Source: Stomoxys calcitrans
Lineage: Eukaryota; Arthropoda; Insecta; Diptera; Muscidae
Length of the DNA stretch: 64,000 bases
Direction of reading: 5' to 3'
Assembly: GCF_963082655.1 (NCBI RefSeq)
Contig: NC_081552.1
Location: forward strand, 6,200,648 to 6,264,647
The notes below the pieces were generated by a model. The model saw only the letters and a program-made list of their open reading frames with translations. It ran no database searches and was not told the origin of the DNA. Of the stretch, positions 22,170-33,989 are shown piece after piece. The translations under genes and the position numbers were made by a program. The stretch's first letter is position 1; each line of letters starts with the position of its first letter.

Positions 22170-23198
22170 TTAATACTTTGTTATTCGACCACCGCGTCTT
22201 ATAACTTCTTTTAAACGGTTTGACATCGATTGGACTAATTTAGCGGTTATATTTTGGTCTATATTAGTCCATTCCTCCATTATCACCTGTTGCATTTGAC
22301 TCTTGCTCGAAAAATTGCGCGTTCTCAATTTGCGTTCGAGATGTTCCCAAAGATGTTCAATTGGGTTCAAGTCGGGACTTTGAGGAGGAGTTTTAATGAC
22401 TTTGGGGCAGTTATACAGCATCCACATCTTGGTATTTAAAGCAGAATGTTTGGGGTCATTATCTTGATAATATTGAAAGTTATTACCAAGCCCAAGTTTT
22501 ACAGCACTATCTTTTAAATTCCTCTTTAAAATGTCAATGTAATACTTATGATCCATTACTCCATTAATAATTTCAAGATTTCCCGCTCCTGAAGCCGCCA
22601 TACACCCCCAAACCATTAAGCCACCTCCACCATGTTTTACAGTAGCAACTGTGTTTCGTTCTTCAAGCTCTGTATTTGGTTTTCTGTACACTATGACCTT
22701 TCCATCGCACCCAAAAAGATTAAACTTGCTCTCGTCTGCAAAAATGACTGTTTTCCAAAATGATTCGGGCTGTTTTACATACATTTTTGCGAAGTTTAGC
22801 CTTTTCACTCGGTTTATTTTATTTATAAAGGGCTTCTTACGTGCAGTTCTTCCTCTGTAACTATGCCTTTTGAGTGTATTTCGAATTGTTTGTGTAGTAA
22901 CTTCCTTCCCTAAATATTCCATAGTGTTTTTACGAAGAATGGTCGCATTTGTCTTCGGAGTTTTCTGAACTTGCCGCACTAGCCAACGCACATCTCCAAC
23001 TGAAAGTGCTTTTGGTCGACCAGATCTTGGTTTATTGTCAACAGTTTTCGTTTCTGTCCACTTTCTGATGATGGATTGTATAGTAGATCGTGGTCTATTT
23101 AATATTTCACTGATAGTTTTTTGAGTTAAACCATTCCTGTGGTGTTTTATTATCAAAACTTTTACCTCATCAGAAACCTCGTTTTGCTTACGACCCAT
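22170..23198 (-). CDS. Tc1-type DD34E transposase, intact
   Basis: The 342-residue protein is of normal length for Tc1 transposases, which cut out and reinsert their element at TA sites in the nucleus. Residues 9-47 form the first helix-turn-helix (NGLTQKTISEIL..PRSTIQSI). An SGRPKALS motif at 59-66 is the GRPR-like linker before a second helix-turn-helix (about 67-118), together the paired-like DNA-binding part. The catalytic triad is D155 (FADESKFN), D246 (YYQDNDPKHS) and E281 (SPDLNPIEHLW). D246 and E281 are 34 residues apart, hence DD34E. A glycine-rich box KHGGGGLMVWG follows at 189-198. The start is the ATG at 23198 and the stop is TAA at 22170. No frameshift or internal stop is present, so it could encode an active enzyme. 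Confidence 0.95.
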   Translation of the reverse strand: MGRKQNEVSDEVKVLIIKHHRNGLTQKTISEILNRPRSTIQSIIRKWTETKTVDNKPRSGRPKALSVGDVRWLVRQVQKTPKTNATILRKNTMEYLGKEVTTQTIRNTLKRHSYRGRTARKKPFINKINRVKRLNFAKMYVKQPESFWKTVIFADESKFNLFGCDGKVIVYRKPNTELEERNTVATVKHGGGGLMVWGCMAASGAGNLEIINGVMDHKYYIDILKRNLKDSAVKLGLGNNFQYYQDNDPKHSALNTKMWMLYNCPKVIKTPPQSPDLNPIEHLWEHLERKLRTRNFSSKSQMQQVIMEEWTNIDQNITAKLVQSMSNRLKEVIRRGGRITKY

Positions 23199-23520
23199 TT
23201 TGACAAAAACTATATTTTCAATAAATTAAATATTTGCTGTCAAGGGCAAAGCCTCCTTTACTAAATAAAACAGAAAAGGGGGATTCCCAAATAATATTTG
23301 AATTTGACTTTGATGATAGCACATCAATGATGAATACTTTTTTTGTTCTGTTTTTGGTGTTATTATATAAAATTGCATTTTTTGCGCTAATTAAATTTAT
23401 TTTTTGAATTTATTTTAAAACATATTACGAAAAATAAACTATTGCATAAAACTGCATTATTTGTTTACTTTAAATTTTCTTCAATTACCCAAAATAAGTG
23501 AATTTATTATCAATTTTGCT

Positions 23521-23547
23521 AATGATGAATACTTTTTTTGACCGCTG
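23521..23547 (-). repeat. Right terminal inverted repeat of Tc1 element
   Basis: This is the exact reverse complement of 21908-21934, followed by TA. The inner repeat lies at 23326-23345. Confidence 0.95.
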
Positions 23548-23764
23548 TATATTAAATATTTATGCTTTAAGATGTATTCCTGGTTATGGAGCTTTTAGGA
23601 AATGCATCAATACCCGGTTGGATCATATTTCGAATGATATCAACAGTTAAGATGGTTCCAAATATGGAAATAGAAGAAGCGATTTGAGCGTTTCCGACAA
23701 TTTTATAAATATTCGGTCGGTGGAGTTATATAGGTGTTTCCATTTAAGTTATATTTCACGAAGA

Positions 23765-24375
23765 AACACCTTTTTAAATCCACAACCATAAGATGGGGGT
23801 ATACCAATCTAGTCATTTTATTTGTAACACCTCCAAATATTGATGCCTATAAAGTATATATCTTCTGGAGTCCATCTAGCTATGTCCATCCGTCTGTCTG
23901 TTGAAATTACGCTACAGTCTTTAAAAAAAGAGATATTTAGCTGAAACTTTGCACAGATTCTTTTCCAGTCCATAGGCCGATTAATCACAAATACCATATC
24001 GGACTATAGCTTAAAATAGACCCCATATAGACCGATCCGCCGATTTAAGGTATAAAAGCCACATTAAATTTCCAATTTTGCTGAAATTTGGGACAGTGAG
24101 TTGTGCTAGGCCACTCAACATCCTTGTTTAATTCAGCCCAAATAGGCCATATAGACCGATCTCTCGATTTAAGGTCTTGGGCCCGTAAAAGGCACATTTA
24201 TAGTCCGATTTTGCCAAAATTTGGGACAGTGAGTTGTGTTAAGCGCTTCACTATCCTTTTTTAGGTAGGCCTGGATCGGTTCAGGTTTGGATACAGCTGC
24301 CGTATAGACCGATCTCTCGATTTAAGGTCTAGGCCCCATAAAAGGTGCATTTATTCGCCGAATTCGCGATTATGT
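23765..24375 (-). repeat. R1-related repeat, subfamily with 'gggacagtgagttgtg' units
   Basis: The start is 'accataagatgggggtatac' and 'cctataaagtatatatcttc', with 'atgtccatccgtctgtctgt'. The units differ from typical R1: 'tatagaccgatctctcgatt', 'aaggtcttgggcccgtaaaa', 'tttgggacagtgagttgtg', repeating about every 120 bp. The same subfamily occurs at 29285-30068 and 63265-64000. Confidence 0.7.
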
Positions 24376-24639
24376 TAGTCTTGTGGCAATATATAAAGCA
24401 CTACTCTCCTAAACATAAACCAATCGTTGAATAAGACTCCCAGTGGGTCGAAAGAAGTAGAGCACATTTTATTGTAATCATACAGTAAAAATGCTTTGTG
24501 TAGAAAATTAAGCATAAAAAGAGAAAATATATCTTAAGTGTCTAAGGAAGAGTAAGGGTCAATGCTAGTTTTTAGACGTATACAGAAATATAGCATACAG
24601 GCATACAAAATTGTATTTATGTACCCATGAAATCTGCAA
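24376..24639. other. Spacer between two R1-type repeats
   Basis: AT-rich with no recognisable feature. Confidence 0.4.
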
Positions 24640-25152
24640 TTTGGCGTTTGGGATTGCTTTTCCTGGGTACATAACAAAAAAGTAAAATGGCGTTAAATTC
24701 GACCGGGCCGATCTTTGAATACCCACCACCTCGAGTATATATGTAAACCACCTTTCGTCATAATCGAGTGAAAAATGCATAATTTATGTCTCCATAGCAG
24801 CTATATCGAAATATGATCCGATTTGGACCAAATACGACACGGACATTAAGTGCATGTCATTGTTAAATTTTGTAGAACAAATTATTAGTCCTTTTGGTGT
24901 CTATATCAAGATATTGTCCGATATAGTCCATCTCCGAACTGAACCTCCCTATGAACAAAAAAAAAATCTGTGCAAAGTTTCAGCTCAATATCTTGATTTT
25001 TAAAGACAGTAGCGTAATTTCAACAGACAGACGCACATTGCTAGATGGTCTTAGATTTTTATGATGATCAAGTGTATATATACTTTCTAGGGAAATGGAT
25101 ATTTTGATTTGTTGCAAATGAACACACCACCTTAGGTGGTGGGTTTAATAAA
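24640..25152 (+). repeat. Short complete R1-related repeat
   Basis: The left end is 'agtaaaatggcgttaaattc' with 'gaccgggccgatctttgaat'. The right end contains the palindrome 'accaccttaggtggtgg' (about 25127-25143). Between are 'tgatccgatttggaccaaat', 'caacagacagacgcacattg' and 'gatcaagtgtatatatactt'. It has only one or two units. Confidence 0.7.
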
Positions 25153-25954
25153 AACATTATACTTGTAATGAACAAAGCCACAGATTGATTTCCCTCTGTT
25201 GTCAGGGGCCAATTTAATTTCTTTCGTCTCTAGTACGACAATTTTTGCTGCTGGGTATATTACTTACAAGAGTATGCTATCTCTTCTAAAATCAAATACC
25301 TGTAGGAGTTTTGTTTTGACTCTATCATCCATATAATTACAAGAGGGAACAGAGATGTAGCTAGGTGGTATATTTGACAACAAGTGTGTCTGTGAATCTT
25401 AGGACTGAGTGAATGTGTGTATTTGTAACATTTAATTAAATTTATCGTTTTTTTGCTTGAGTATCTGTGCATCTGTATTTATAAGAATTTACACGTTACT
25501 CAGTGTGAGCAGCTGCTAGTAGCTGTTATAGGTTATATGGCTTTGTGTAGCGTGGCTTTAGTGTGAGTGCATGTGGTTTAAAGTTAAAAGCTATCATAAA
25601 GTAGTTTTTTTTTGTTTGTTTTGTTTATTAAAAGAGCTTTTAATTAATTTGGATATAATAATTTTCTAAGAGCTGTTGAAGGAGATATTGCAAAACCCCA
25701 AAAGGAATGTAGTTCAGCGAGGTCGGAACTAGGCAGTTAGGAAAAGGTTGAATAAAAATTTCTACCTTATACCTATTTCACTTAGGAAAGTGAATGATAT
25801 GAAGGGAGAGAAAACGAATAGTTTTTATAAGTCACTGAATTAAAAATTCCCTACTCGAAGACAGTCCGAGCCAATTCCTTTCCATCAGACGTTTCTGAGT
25901 TGATTATGCCCTTTTTCAAAATAGTCGAGTACCGTTCAGATAAAAATAATTTTG
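25153..25954. other. AT-rich DNA without recognisable features
   Basis: The stretch holds T-rich and TG-rich low-complexity parts ('gtgtgtctgtgaatcttagg' region) and no gene. Confidence 0.45.
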
Positions 25955-26790
25955 AAAAACAACAAGAAGTCAAATCGGGAGATCGGTTTATATGGGAGCT
26001 ATGGGTTATAGACCGATTTAGACCGCACTTAACACAGCTGTTTGAGGTCATTAGAGAACACCATGTGCAAAATTAAGGCCAAATCGAATGAAAATTGCGT
26101 CTTCCAGGGGCGCAAGAGGTTAAATCGTGAGATCGATTTATATGGGAGCTATATCTGGTTATAGACCGATTTGAACCGTACTTAACACAGTTGCTGGGGG
26201 TCATAACAGAAAGCTAAATGCAAAATTTTAGCTAAATCGAATGAAAATTGCGGCTTCCAGGAAGTCAAATCGGAACATTGGTTTATAAAGGAGCTATATC
26301 AAGTTATACACCGATTTGGAATGTACTTGGCACAGTTGTTGAAAGTTTAAACAAAATACCTCATGCATTTCAGCCAAATCGGTAAAAAATTGGGGCTTCC
26401 GCGGACCAAAGAATTCAAATCGGGAGATCGGTTTATGTGGGCGCTATATCAGGTTATAGACCTATTTGGATCGTAATTGGTACAGATGTTGGAGGTCATA
26501 GAAAAATGCTATGTGCAAAATTACAGCCAAATCGGATAAAAATTGCGGCTTCGAGGGGCTCAAGAAGTCAAATCTGGAGATCGGCTTATATGGGAGCTAT
26601 ATCCAAATCTGAAGCGATATAATTTCGACAAACGAACGAACGGACGGACAGACATGGCTAGATCGAAACAGAATGTCGAGAGGATCAAGAATATATATAC
26701 TTTATGGGTGTCGCAGATCATTATTTCGAGGTGTTACAAACGGAATGACTGATTAGTATACCCCCATTTTATGGTGGTGTTATAAAAAAG
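25955..26790 (+). repeat. INE-1-like dispersed repeat R1, 5'-truncated
   Basis: About five tandem units of 'aagaagtcaaatcgggagat' and 'cggtttatatgggagctatg' are followed by 'gaacggacggacagacatgg', 'aagaatatatatactttatg' and the end 'ccccattttatggtggtgtt'. It abuts the 3' end of the LINE at 26795. Confidence 0.8.
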
Positions 26791-26794
26791 GTTA

Positions 26795-29170
26795 TAATCA
26801 CTCAAAAAATTTTTTCCTGCATACGAAATTCATATTTCATAGTTCATAGGACGCCTATATTTTCCACTAACGGAAACTGATCCATATATTTTACGAATAA
26901 TCTTTCTCTTAAACACTTTCAGAAGTACGCATGCCTCAGAACCATATAACTATCAGTGTCTTGTATAGTGTAATCTTCGTCTGTCGAGAGGTGGCGCTTT
27001 ATTTCAAAACTGGTGTCATTCGTTTCGGTTACGGCGGTGCCGAGATCGATGAACTTGCAAACTATCTCAAAGTTATGGTTTCCAACTATCTCCATTTTCT
27101 GAATCTAATCGGGTTTTGACGTTTTGGGACTTCATACCATCCGTTTCGTTTCATTTCTAATTACTGCCAGACCCATTTTCACTGAATCTCTCTCGATTCT
27201 TTCAGGCTGCAGTTACTACTTCCGGTGACCGACCTCTGATGTCGATGTTGTCGGCAGCATGTGTTCTTTTGTGATTGGTGTGCCATATTTATTCACATCT
27301 GCATCTCGTATAATTTTCTCCAAAAGGATATTAAAGAGATCACACGATAAGCTGACTCCTTGTCTGAAACCTCGTTTGGTAATGAATGGCCCGGAGAGAT
27401 TCTTTCCTATTCTTACTGAGGAACGTTTATCAACAAGTGTAATCCTGCAGAGTCTTTATTTTGCAGGGATACCAAACTCAGCCATGGCTTGAAATACCTC
27501 TGAAGGTATAGGGCTGTCGAAAGCGACTTTGTGGTCAACAAAGGGATGGTAGGTGTTGATTTGTTCTCCTCGGGTCTTTTCCAGGTTTTGGCGCAGTACG
27601 CTCGAGAGTATTTTATATGCAATGGGGAGGAGACTTATTCCTCTTTAGTTCGCACATTCCGTCTTGTCTCATTTCTTATGTACGCGACGTAGTACGCTGA
27701 GGTTCCAATCATCGGGCATGCGTACTTATAGCCAGATCGCGCAGACAAGCTGATGCATACGCCTTATCAGCATGTCGCCTCCGGTCTTAAACAGTTCAGC
27801 AAACAACCCATCGACTCCTGCTGCCTTGATGTTCTTCAGTCGGGTCACAGCAACATGGACCTCATTCTGCCTAGAAGGTAAACATTCAATACCATCATCA
27901 GGGATTGGTACTGCGGTATCCTCTTGGCCGTCATCGTCGGACACTATCAGCTTGGTACCATGTTCTTTCCATATTCTCACTATCTGTGTCATTAGTAACT
28001 TCTTTGTCTCAGCAGGACGATGTGCCTCTACGAAAGCCAACGGTTTGATGATTTTTTTGGTAGAATTTCGTGACTTTTTTCTGACTCCTGAACATCTCAT
28101 TTTGCTCACACTCACGTCTTTTCATTTTCTTCTTCTTTCTGAGGAATATGCGTTTCTCCTCTCTCCTTTTCTCCTTTTACCTCTCCTTCATCTGACGCAT
28201 TGCTACTGATTGTAGGGTTGCTCTTTATGCCGCATTCTTAACTTCAGTAGCTTCTCGACACTTTTGGTCGTACCATGGATTTCTTGGGGGAAGCTTCCAA
28301 TACCCAAGTACGCAATTCGCTGCTTTTTCCATGGAGTGTGCAATTTTTTGACACTGCGCCGTTATATCATCAGGACAAGAAGTGATTTTATCAAGCAGTT
28401 GGGTCAGTCGAGTGGAGAATGTCGTTGCCATCTGTTGTGTTTGCAGCTTTTCAATGTCCACCTTTCGAGCAGTGGCTGATCGTAATTTTCTCGCTATGCT
28501 CAGATGGATGCGAACCTTTGCTGCAACAAATAATGATCCGAATCTTTGTTTGCTTCTCGGATTGATCGTACATCTAACTCGCGGGATGAATGCCTTCCAT
28601 CTATTACCACATTATCAATTTGGTTTCTTGTGTTTTGATCGGGTGGCAACCATATGGCCACGTGAATCCTTCGATGTTGAAATCTGTTGCTGTTAACTAC
28701 CATGTTCTTTACCGCGGCGAAATCTATTAGCCGTAATCCATTATGGGAAGTTTCTTCGTGTAGGCTAATTTTCCGACTGTTGAACCAAAGATATTTGCCT
28801 TCCCTATCTTTGCATTAACATCTCCCAGAACGATTTTAATATCATGGACGGGGCAGCGACCGTATTCTCTCTCTAGGCGTTCATAGAAAATATCCTTGAT
28901 TTTGAGGAATTTGGATTTTATGCGGATTGTGGCTAGCCTCTCATCCACAGGAGTAAAGCTGGAGACAAATTGTTACAGTCTAAGACTAACCAAAAATCCA
29001 CAGCCAAATTTATGCCTCGCGTTATGACAGCTGTAGTATAGTTCTTCACCATTTGATGTTGTTTTGACGCCATTCCCAGCCCATCGCACTTTCTGTAAAG
29101 CGGTAATATATGCCTTGTACTTCGCCGTCTAAGATAGGGGGTCCGTTTCATCCTTTATTATTTTGTTTCT
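26795..29170 (-). mobile_element. Non-LTR retrotransposon with endonuclease and RT, decayed
   Basis: Minus strand, 5' to 3': an apurinic-like endonuclease C-terminal half with DERLATIRIKSKFLKI (about 28950), GDVNAKIG (about 28830-28808) and the terminal SDHYLL (about 28545). A linker KLPPRNPWYDQKCREA follows (about 28290-28240). The RT then shows KNIKAAGVDGLFAELFK (about 27840-27790), PIAYKILSSVL (about 27630-27600), FVDHKVAFDS (about 27545-27515) and RQGVSLSCDLFNILLEKII (about 27370-27315). The last part reads ERKIIRKIYGSVSVSGKYR (about 26900-26840). Frameshifts occur throughout and the YADD box is lost. The wording matches elements whose endonuclease is often misannotated as 'craniofacial development protein 2-like'. 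The clade is not certain. Confidence 0.8.
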
Positions 29171-29284
29171 CAGAGTAATTGTAATTTTACGAGGGCAGGT
29201 TACTAGCCCTGCATAGGTTTTGTGGGATCGGACATGTATCCCTGGGTGTCATGAGCTGCTGCATGAGTTGTGTTAAGCCCCTCG

Positions 29285-30068
29285 ATATCTTACGGTAATT
29301 TGATCCAGATCAGATCATATAGACCGATCTCTCGATTTAAAGTTTTGGGCCCATAAAAGGAGCATTTACTGTCCGATTTTGCCAAAATTTGCTGCCATAT
29401 ACACCGATCTCTCGATTGAAGTTTTTGGGCCCGTAAAAGGCGCATTTATGTCGGATTTCACTGAAATTTGTGACAGTGAGATGTCTAGGCCCTTCGACAT
29501 ATTTCCTAAAATTTGGCCCCGATCGGTCCAGGTATGGGTATAGTTGCCATATAGACCGATCCCTCGATTTAAGGTTTTGGGCCCATAAAAGGCGCATTTA
29601 ATGTCCGATTTCACCGAAACTTGGGACAGTGTATTGTGTTGGGCCCTTCGACATCTCTTTTCAGTTTGGCCCAGATAGGTTCAGATTTGTATATAGCTGC
29701 CATACAGACCGTTCTCTCGATTTCAAGTCTTAGCCCGATAAAAGACTCATTTATAATCGAATTTCGTGATTTTGCCACAGAGACTTATGTTATGCTTTTG
29801 ACATCCGTGTCGCATATGGTTGAAATCGGTCTATATTTGGATACAACTACCAATAAGACCAATATTTTGTTCTACAAAATTAAACAATGACTTGTACTTA
29901 TTAGACCACTCAATGTCCGTGCTAAACTTGGTGCAAATCGAACCCTTTTTTGATATGAGGGCATAAATTATGCATTTTCCACCAGAATATGACAAAAGGT
30001 GGTTTCCATTTATGCCCAAGGTGGTGGGTTTCCAAAGTTCGCCCCGGCCGAACTTAACGTCTTCTTAT
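29285..30068 (-). repeat. R1-related repeat, 'gggacagtg' subfamily
   Basis: Units 'agaccgatctctcgatttaa', 'gggcccataaaaggagcatt' and 'tttgtgacagtgagatgtct' repeat five to six times. The far terminus is 'gtggtgggtttccaaagttc', 'gccccggccgaacttaacgt'. It is 5'-truncated at the LINE side. Confidence 0.75.
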
Positions 30069-30165
30069 TCGATTTTATAATCGCCGTCCAACAAATCACT
30101 TCCTTGCCGAATAATATACGGCTCTCTGCGGAATATGGTATCACAATAAGGTTAAAGAGATGTAT

Positions 30166-30604
30166 ATTAAGGGTGATTTTGTAGCTGTTATCCTTTTGGT
30201 AACATTAGCCCAAATAGCTCAAATGCAAGAGCTTGACTTGCAAGACATGTGGTTTCAACAATTGAGAGGCGAGTTCGGTGAATACTTATTTAAAGTTCAG
30301 GACCGGGCAATTGGCCGCCTAGATCATAGACTATTTTTTGTAGGACTATGTTGAAGCTCATGTTTATACAGATAAGCCCGCTTCAATTGACGCATTGGAA
30401 ATCAACATTGAAGCATTTATTCTTGAGATACCGGCCGAAATGTTGGAATGAGTATGCCAAAACTGGACTAAGCGGATGGACCATTTCAGGCGCAGTCATG
30501 GTCATCATTTGCATGAAATAATCTTGAAATAATAAATTATATGGACCGTCCTGAATTCTATGTGTTTTTTTAGCTTTCCTATAGCTCTTAAAAAATTACC
30601 CTTT
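30166..30604 (+). mobile_element. Mariner-type element, internally deleted (MITE-like)
   Basis: The left end is 'aagggtgattttgtagctgt' and the right end, reverse-complemented, is 'aagggtaattttttaagagc', so both terminal repeats are kept. The interior reads MQELDLQDMWFQQ (about 30222-30262), then after a deletion HVYTDKPASIDALE.NIEAF (about 30361-30420) and VCQNWTKRMDHFRRSHGHHL (about 30452-30510). Stops and frameshifts are present. The N-terminal half of the transposase is deleted. Sister copies are at 13600 and 51987. Confidence 0.8.
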
Positions 30605-32645
30605 TTAAGCTAGCACTTCCAAATCTTATATTTCCATTTTTGCTTCAACCTCTCCCCAGATTTTCTGATTCCACCTCATATGCCTATAGGACAACATAAC
30701 AGTGTTACATATCATTGCAAATACTCAAGCAAGCACATGTATCAGCAACAGATAAGTAATTAAGATGTTATTTAATAATAAGTTGTACTTTGACTATAAA
30801 TAAGTAATTTTCCACTTAAAAATCATAAATTTATCAGAAAGTATTTAGTTTAAACGTTCAAAGAGGTATTCATTTTCCCATAGAGCAAGAAAACCGAAGC
30901 TTTGAAGTATAGTATTCCATTTCCAATAGCTACTTGCTTTCCTTTGTATCCAATTACAGATGTGAGACTGAAAAGATTTGATGTGGCTCCATTTGGTTTG
31001 CAACGGCAAAGACCAAACGTCATTTACATTGTCAATTATGATTTGTTCCAAGTGATAACATGTAATTTCTCAAACTCGCACCGTTTCTAGCTGTGCACAT
31101 GTTAACAGTCACGTGACTTCTTTTAGACATAAGTGTCACTGCAGAATCAAATTCTGTCCAAAAACGTTTACCATTGTGCCGCCGCTGATGATGATGATAA
31201 TTTAGACGTTGGTTGGCTAGTGCAAAGTGGCCCTCATTTGAGCCGCATTCAGTCATACTCCTCATAAATGGCGTTAAAATGCCCGTGAGGCTTTCTTTTA
31301 ACACGCTTTTCAATGGAACGCACTGCCGCAAATAACACAAATTGACAAGCATTGGCGTGGTACATCAAATATGCTAGCTTGTTCTGGCATGAGTGTAAGT
31401 GTGCCCCATTGAGACATGTGTCAATGAAATTGCAGTTTAGCTGTCATAACAGTAGGGGGTATTTCTCCTTGAAAGAGCTAAATGGAAATTAAATTAAAGT
31501 TTTAAATTTCCTAAAGCGGCTGTTGAAACAGCGTGCATTCTACAATTTTGAAGGGCGGATTTGGGCGCACCACAATAAAAAAAAAACAACATAATAAGAG
31601 GTTAAAGGATTCTAAGGTCAAAAACCCTGGGAAGATTTTTATAAAATAGCAAAAATGACAAAACAAAAATTGCCACAATTATTTGTAACTAGTTGGGAGA
31701 TTTGCTTTATTTTGTGATGTATTTCCCATATTGCAATGTTATCAAAATCTCTACTTAATTAAGCTGATTTGCCACTCTTTGGTTTTATAGAAGTTAATAG
31801 GACTACAAAAGGCCTTACTTTTGCTTGTATGTAAAATGCAGCATAATTGATAATTTTAATCGGATTAAAATACCAACTAATTATTTCGCATAAAAACCCA
31901 CAACTACAGCAGTAGAAAGCAAATTGAAACATCTCCTACAACTATAACTCTTTTGTTGTCAACAAAATGATTACCTGAATTTATGGCAGTATAAAAACCG
32001 ATTATTTGCAACTGTCAACATTTTTAATATACATGAAGCATATACACACACTTAAACCCTCTAAATATATTTTTATCAATTTATTACTGATAGATTTAAA
32101 GTCATGGCAACAAACCAGAGCTAGGAGAGCAAGTACCTTGTGGTTTAACCCCTTTGTTGTTAATTTTTTTACCACCCTTGACTAGCTGTTTACACAGAAG
32201 GTGCAACTAAAAGAATGCTTTAATATTTTTCTTCTTTAAAAATTCTTGATTTCACCCATAAGGTATGCTTTATTGTATATCTCCTCCCACATGAAAACTG
32301 CATTTTGCTTAGTTGTGTTCGCAAAGTTTACGATAATTGCTTTTCTTCGCGGTTTTAGGCTTGAGTTGTATAATAATGTCTTGGCGTTTCGACAACAACG
32401 CTATTTTTAACTGTCCCGTGGAAGGGGTCGGCGAAACGTTGTGAAGGGCGAAGATGAGATGATAATTGTGGGGAAAACCCCATTATGTTTGGCAATATGT
32501 GACAATGAAATTTATGATAGTTATAACTTCAGACATGGTATGAGGTTAAAGTACAATTTTTATTGGAAGTGAACAATAGGTTTTTTCTAATAGCTACACA
32601 TAGAAATAGATCGTAAGTAATATTTTGAAACAAATGAAAATTCTA
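30605..32645. other. AT-rich DNA without recognisable genes
   Basis: A minus-strand frame at 31032-31352 (106 codons) has no recognisable domain, signal peptide or splice context. The GC-richer patch near 32380-32480 matches nothing I know. It is probably intergenic. Confidence 0.4.
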
Positions 32646-32649
32646 TAAA

Positions 32650-33540
32650 ATAATTCTATATTTTAAAACAGATGAAACAATTTTATCAACAAACAAGACT
32701 TGACGGAGAGGGAAGGTCTGCGGTCGGAGAACTTCAGCATACCTTAATGGCAGGTCGGAGAAGACGGCCCTCCACATAGTGATACGAGAAGTCAAGGCGT
32801 CTCTCAATCTAAAGGAGTACGCGATGGTGGCCTTCCCGAACATTGAAAGGGCATTTAACAACGAGGAGTTGGGTCGACAGTCACCGCTCTGAGCCGAACG
32901 GAGATCCAACCAAGTTTCTCCCTGTGGACGGACTGTATGCTACGTGACAGCACTATCAACCCGGACTTCTGGGATGTGGTCGGAAGGCAGGTGATAAGGG
33001 GAAAGCCTTAGGAAGGGGTGTTCTCGCTCGGTCTATATTCCGAACTATGTGGTGAAGGTTGCGCTTAGGCTGAGGAACTTGGCATGCTGGAGGAGAATGA
33101 ATACAGCCAAGGTACCCTTCTGGACACTATGGATGCGGTGGGCAGACTGAGAAGGATTTAAGACTACATTGAATATCGGGTTTGGCTTGCAAACGAGGAA
33201 GGAGTAGAAAGCGAATACTGTGTTTGTAGAGAATGATACCTCGGTCTTTATAGATGAATCTTAGATGGACACAGGAACTGGATTGGGGCTATACTACAAC
33301 ACACTCAAAATTTCAGCAGCGATAGACGCAACAAAAAAACTCTGGGAGGAGAATTGCAGTTTTCGAAATTAGTATATATGGGAACCCTCAAGACTGTGGG
33401 TTCTAGAACAGTGAGCTCTAATTTCGTGACGAAGTGCGTGGAGTCCCTGAATAGACTCCAGTTTCACGACATTGTGCTAATATGGATTAGCACATACAAC
33501 GGCAATGTATATGCGCTTACCCCTACTCTCTTCTTGTAAT
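32650..33540 (+). mobile_element. Non-LTR retrotransposon relic (RT to RNase H)
   Basis: Plus strand: EVKASLNLKEYAMVAFPNIE then RAFNNE (about 32789-32868) matches the RT stretch that usually reads EYAMVAFLDIEGAFNN. The GTPQGG and YADD boxes cannot be read through frameshifts, although 'lrnlacwrrmntakvpf' follows. Near the end SNFVTKCVESLNRL and DIVLIWISTYNGN (about 33417-33505) match RNase H text of the type ..CLESLN.L..HN.V.LIWVPGHNG. It is heavily decayed. Confidence 0.6.
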
Positions 33541-33989
33541 ATCTTCTTATCATATATTTTTCACTTTTTAATGTTCTTTTCACCACAAGTCAGACTGGTT
33601 ACCGAGTGAACTCACCTTTTTCTAGTAGGCTACCCATTCAATCTAAACCCAATCTATTAACAATAAATTGTGATAAATGCCACAGAGAAAACATAGAATA
33701 TGAGATTAACAGTTTTCTAAATATACATTTTTGGTTTTGAAATTTGTTCAAACTTCAAATTTTGTCAGATGACACAAAAACGGAACGTAAAATTCTGTTT
33801 ATTCTGAATTTTACTTTCCGAATACAGTTGACACGTTTTCCCACATTTACTGTACATTTACGAGAGCATAACCAGGCCTTAAGAGTTTTACAACGAACGA
33901 AAACATTTATTTTTTCTTTCTGTACCATATGACAAATTTAGAAAAGCAAAAAAACTATGTATGTTCTGTTTTAATTATTCCATGTAAAG
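33541..33989. other. Unrecognised AT-rich spacer
   Basis: Nothing recognisable lies between the LINE relic and the copia relic. Confidence 0.4.

Larger units (their letters stand above)
21908..23547 (-). mobile_element. Tc1-type transposon, structurally intact, with IR/DR ends
   Basis: The 1640-bp element is bounded by perfect 27-bp terminal inverted repeats (21908-21934 and 23521-23547, beginning 'cagcggtcaaaaaaagtatt'). It is flanked by TA on both sides (21906-21907, 23548-23549), the Tc1/mariner target duplication. A 20-bp inner part of the repeat, 'caaaaaaagtattcatcatt', recurs internally at 22110-22129 and, inverted, at 23326-23345, in each case 195 bp from the outer copy. Such paired sites per end are the IR/DR arrangement known from elements like Sleeping Beauty, Minos and Tc3. 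The single gene is uninterrupted, so the insertion looks young. Confidence 0.95.

Noticed and set aside
27772..28209. Plus-strand open frame of 145 codons
   Set aside because: Antisense shadow of the LINE reverse transcriptase encoded on the minus strand.
31032..31352. Minus-strand open frame of 106 codons considered as a host gene
   Set aside because: No domain, no splice signals and no composition bias. Cannot be separated from chance.
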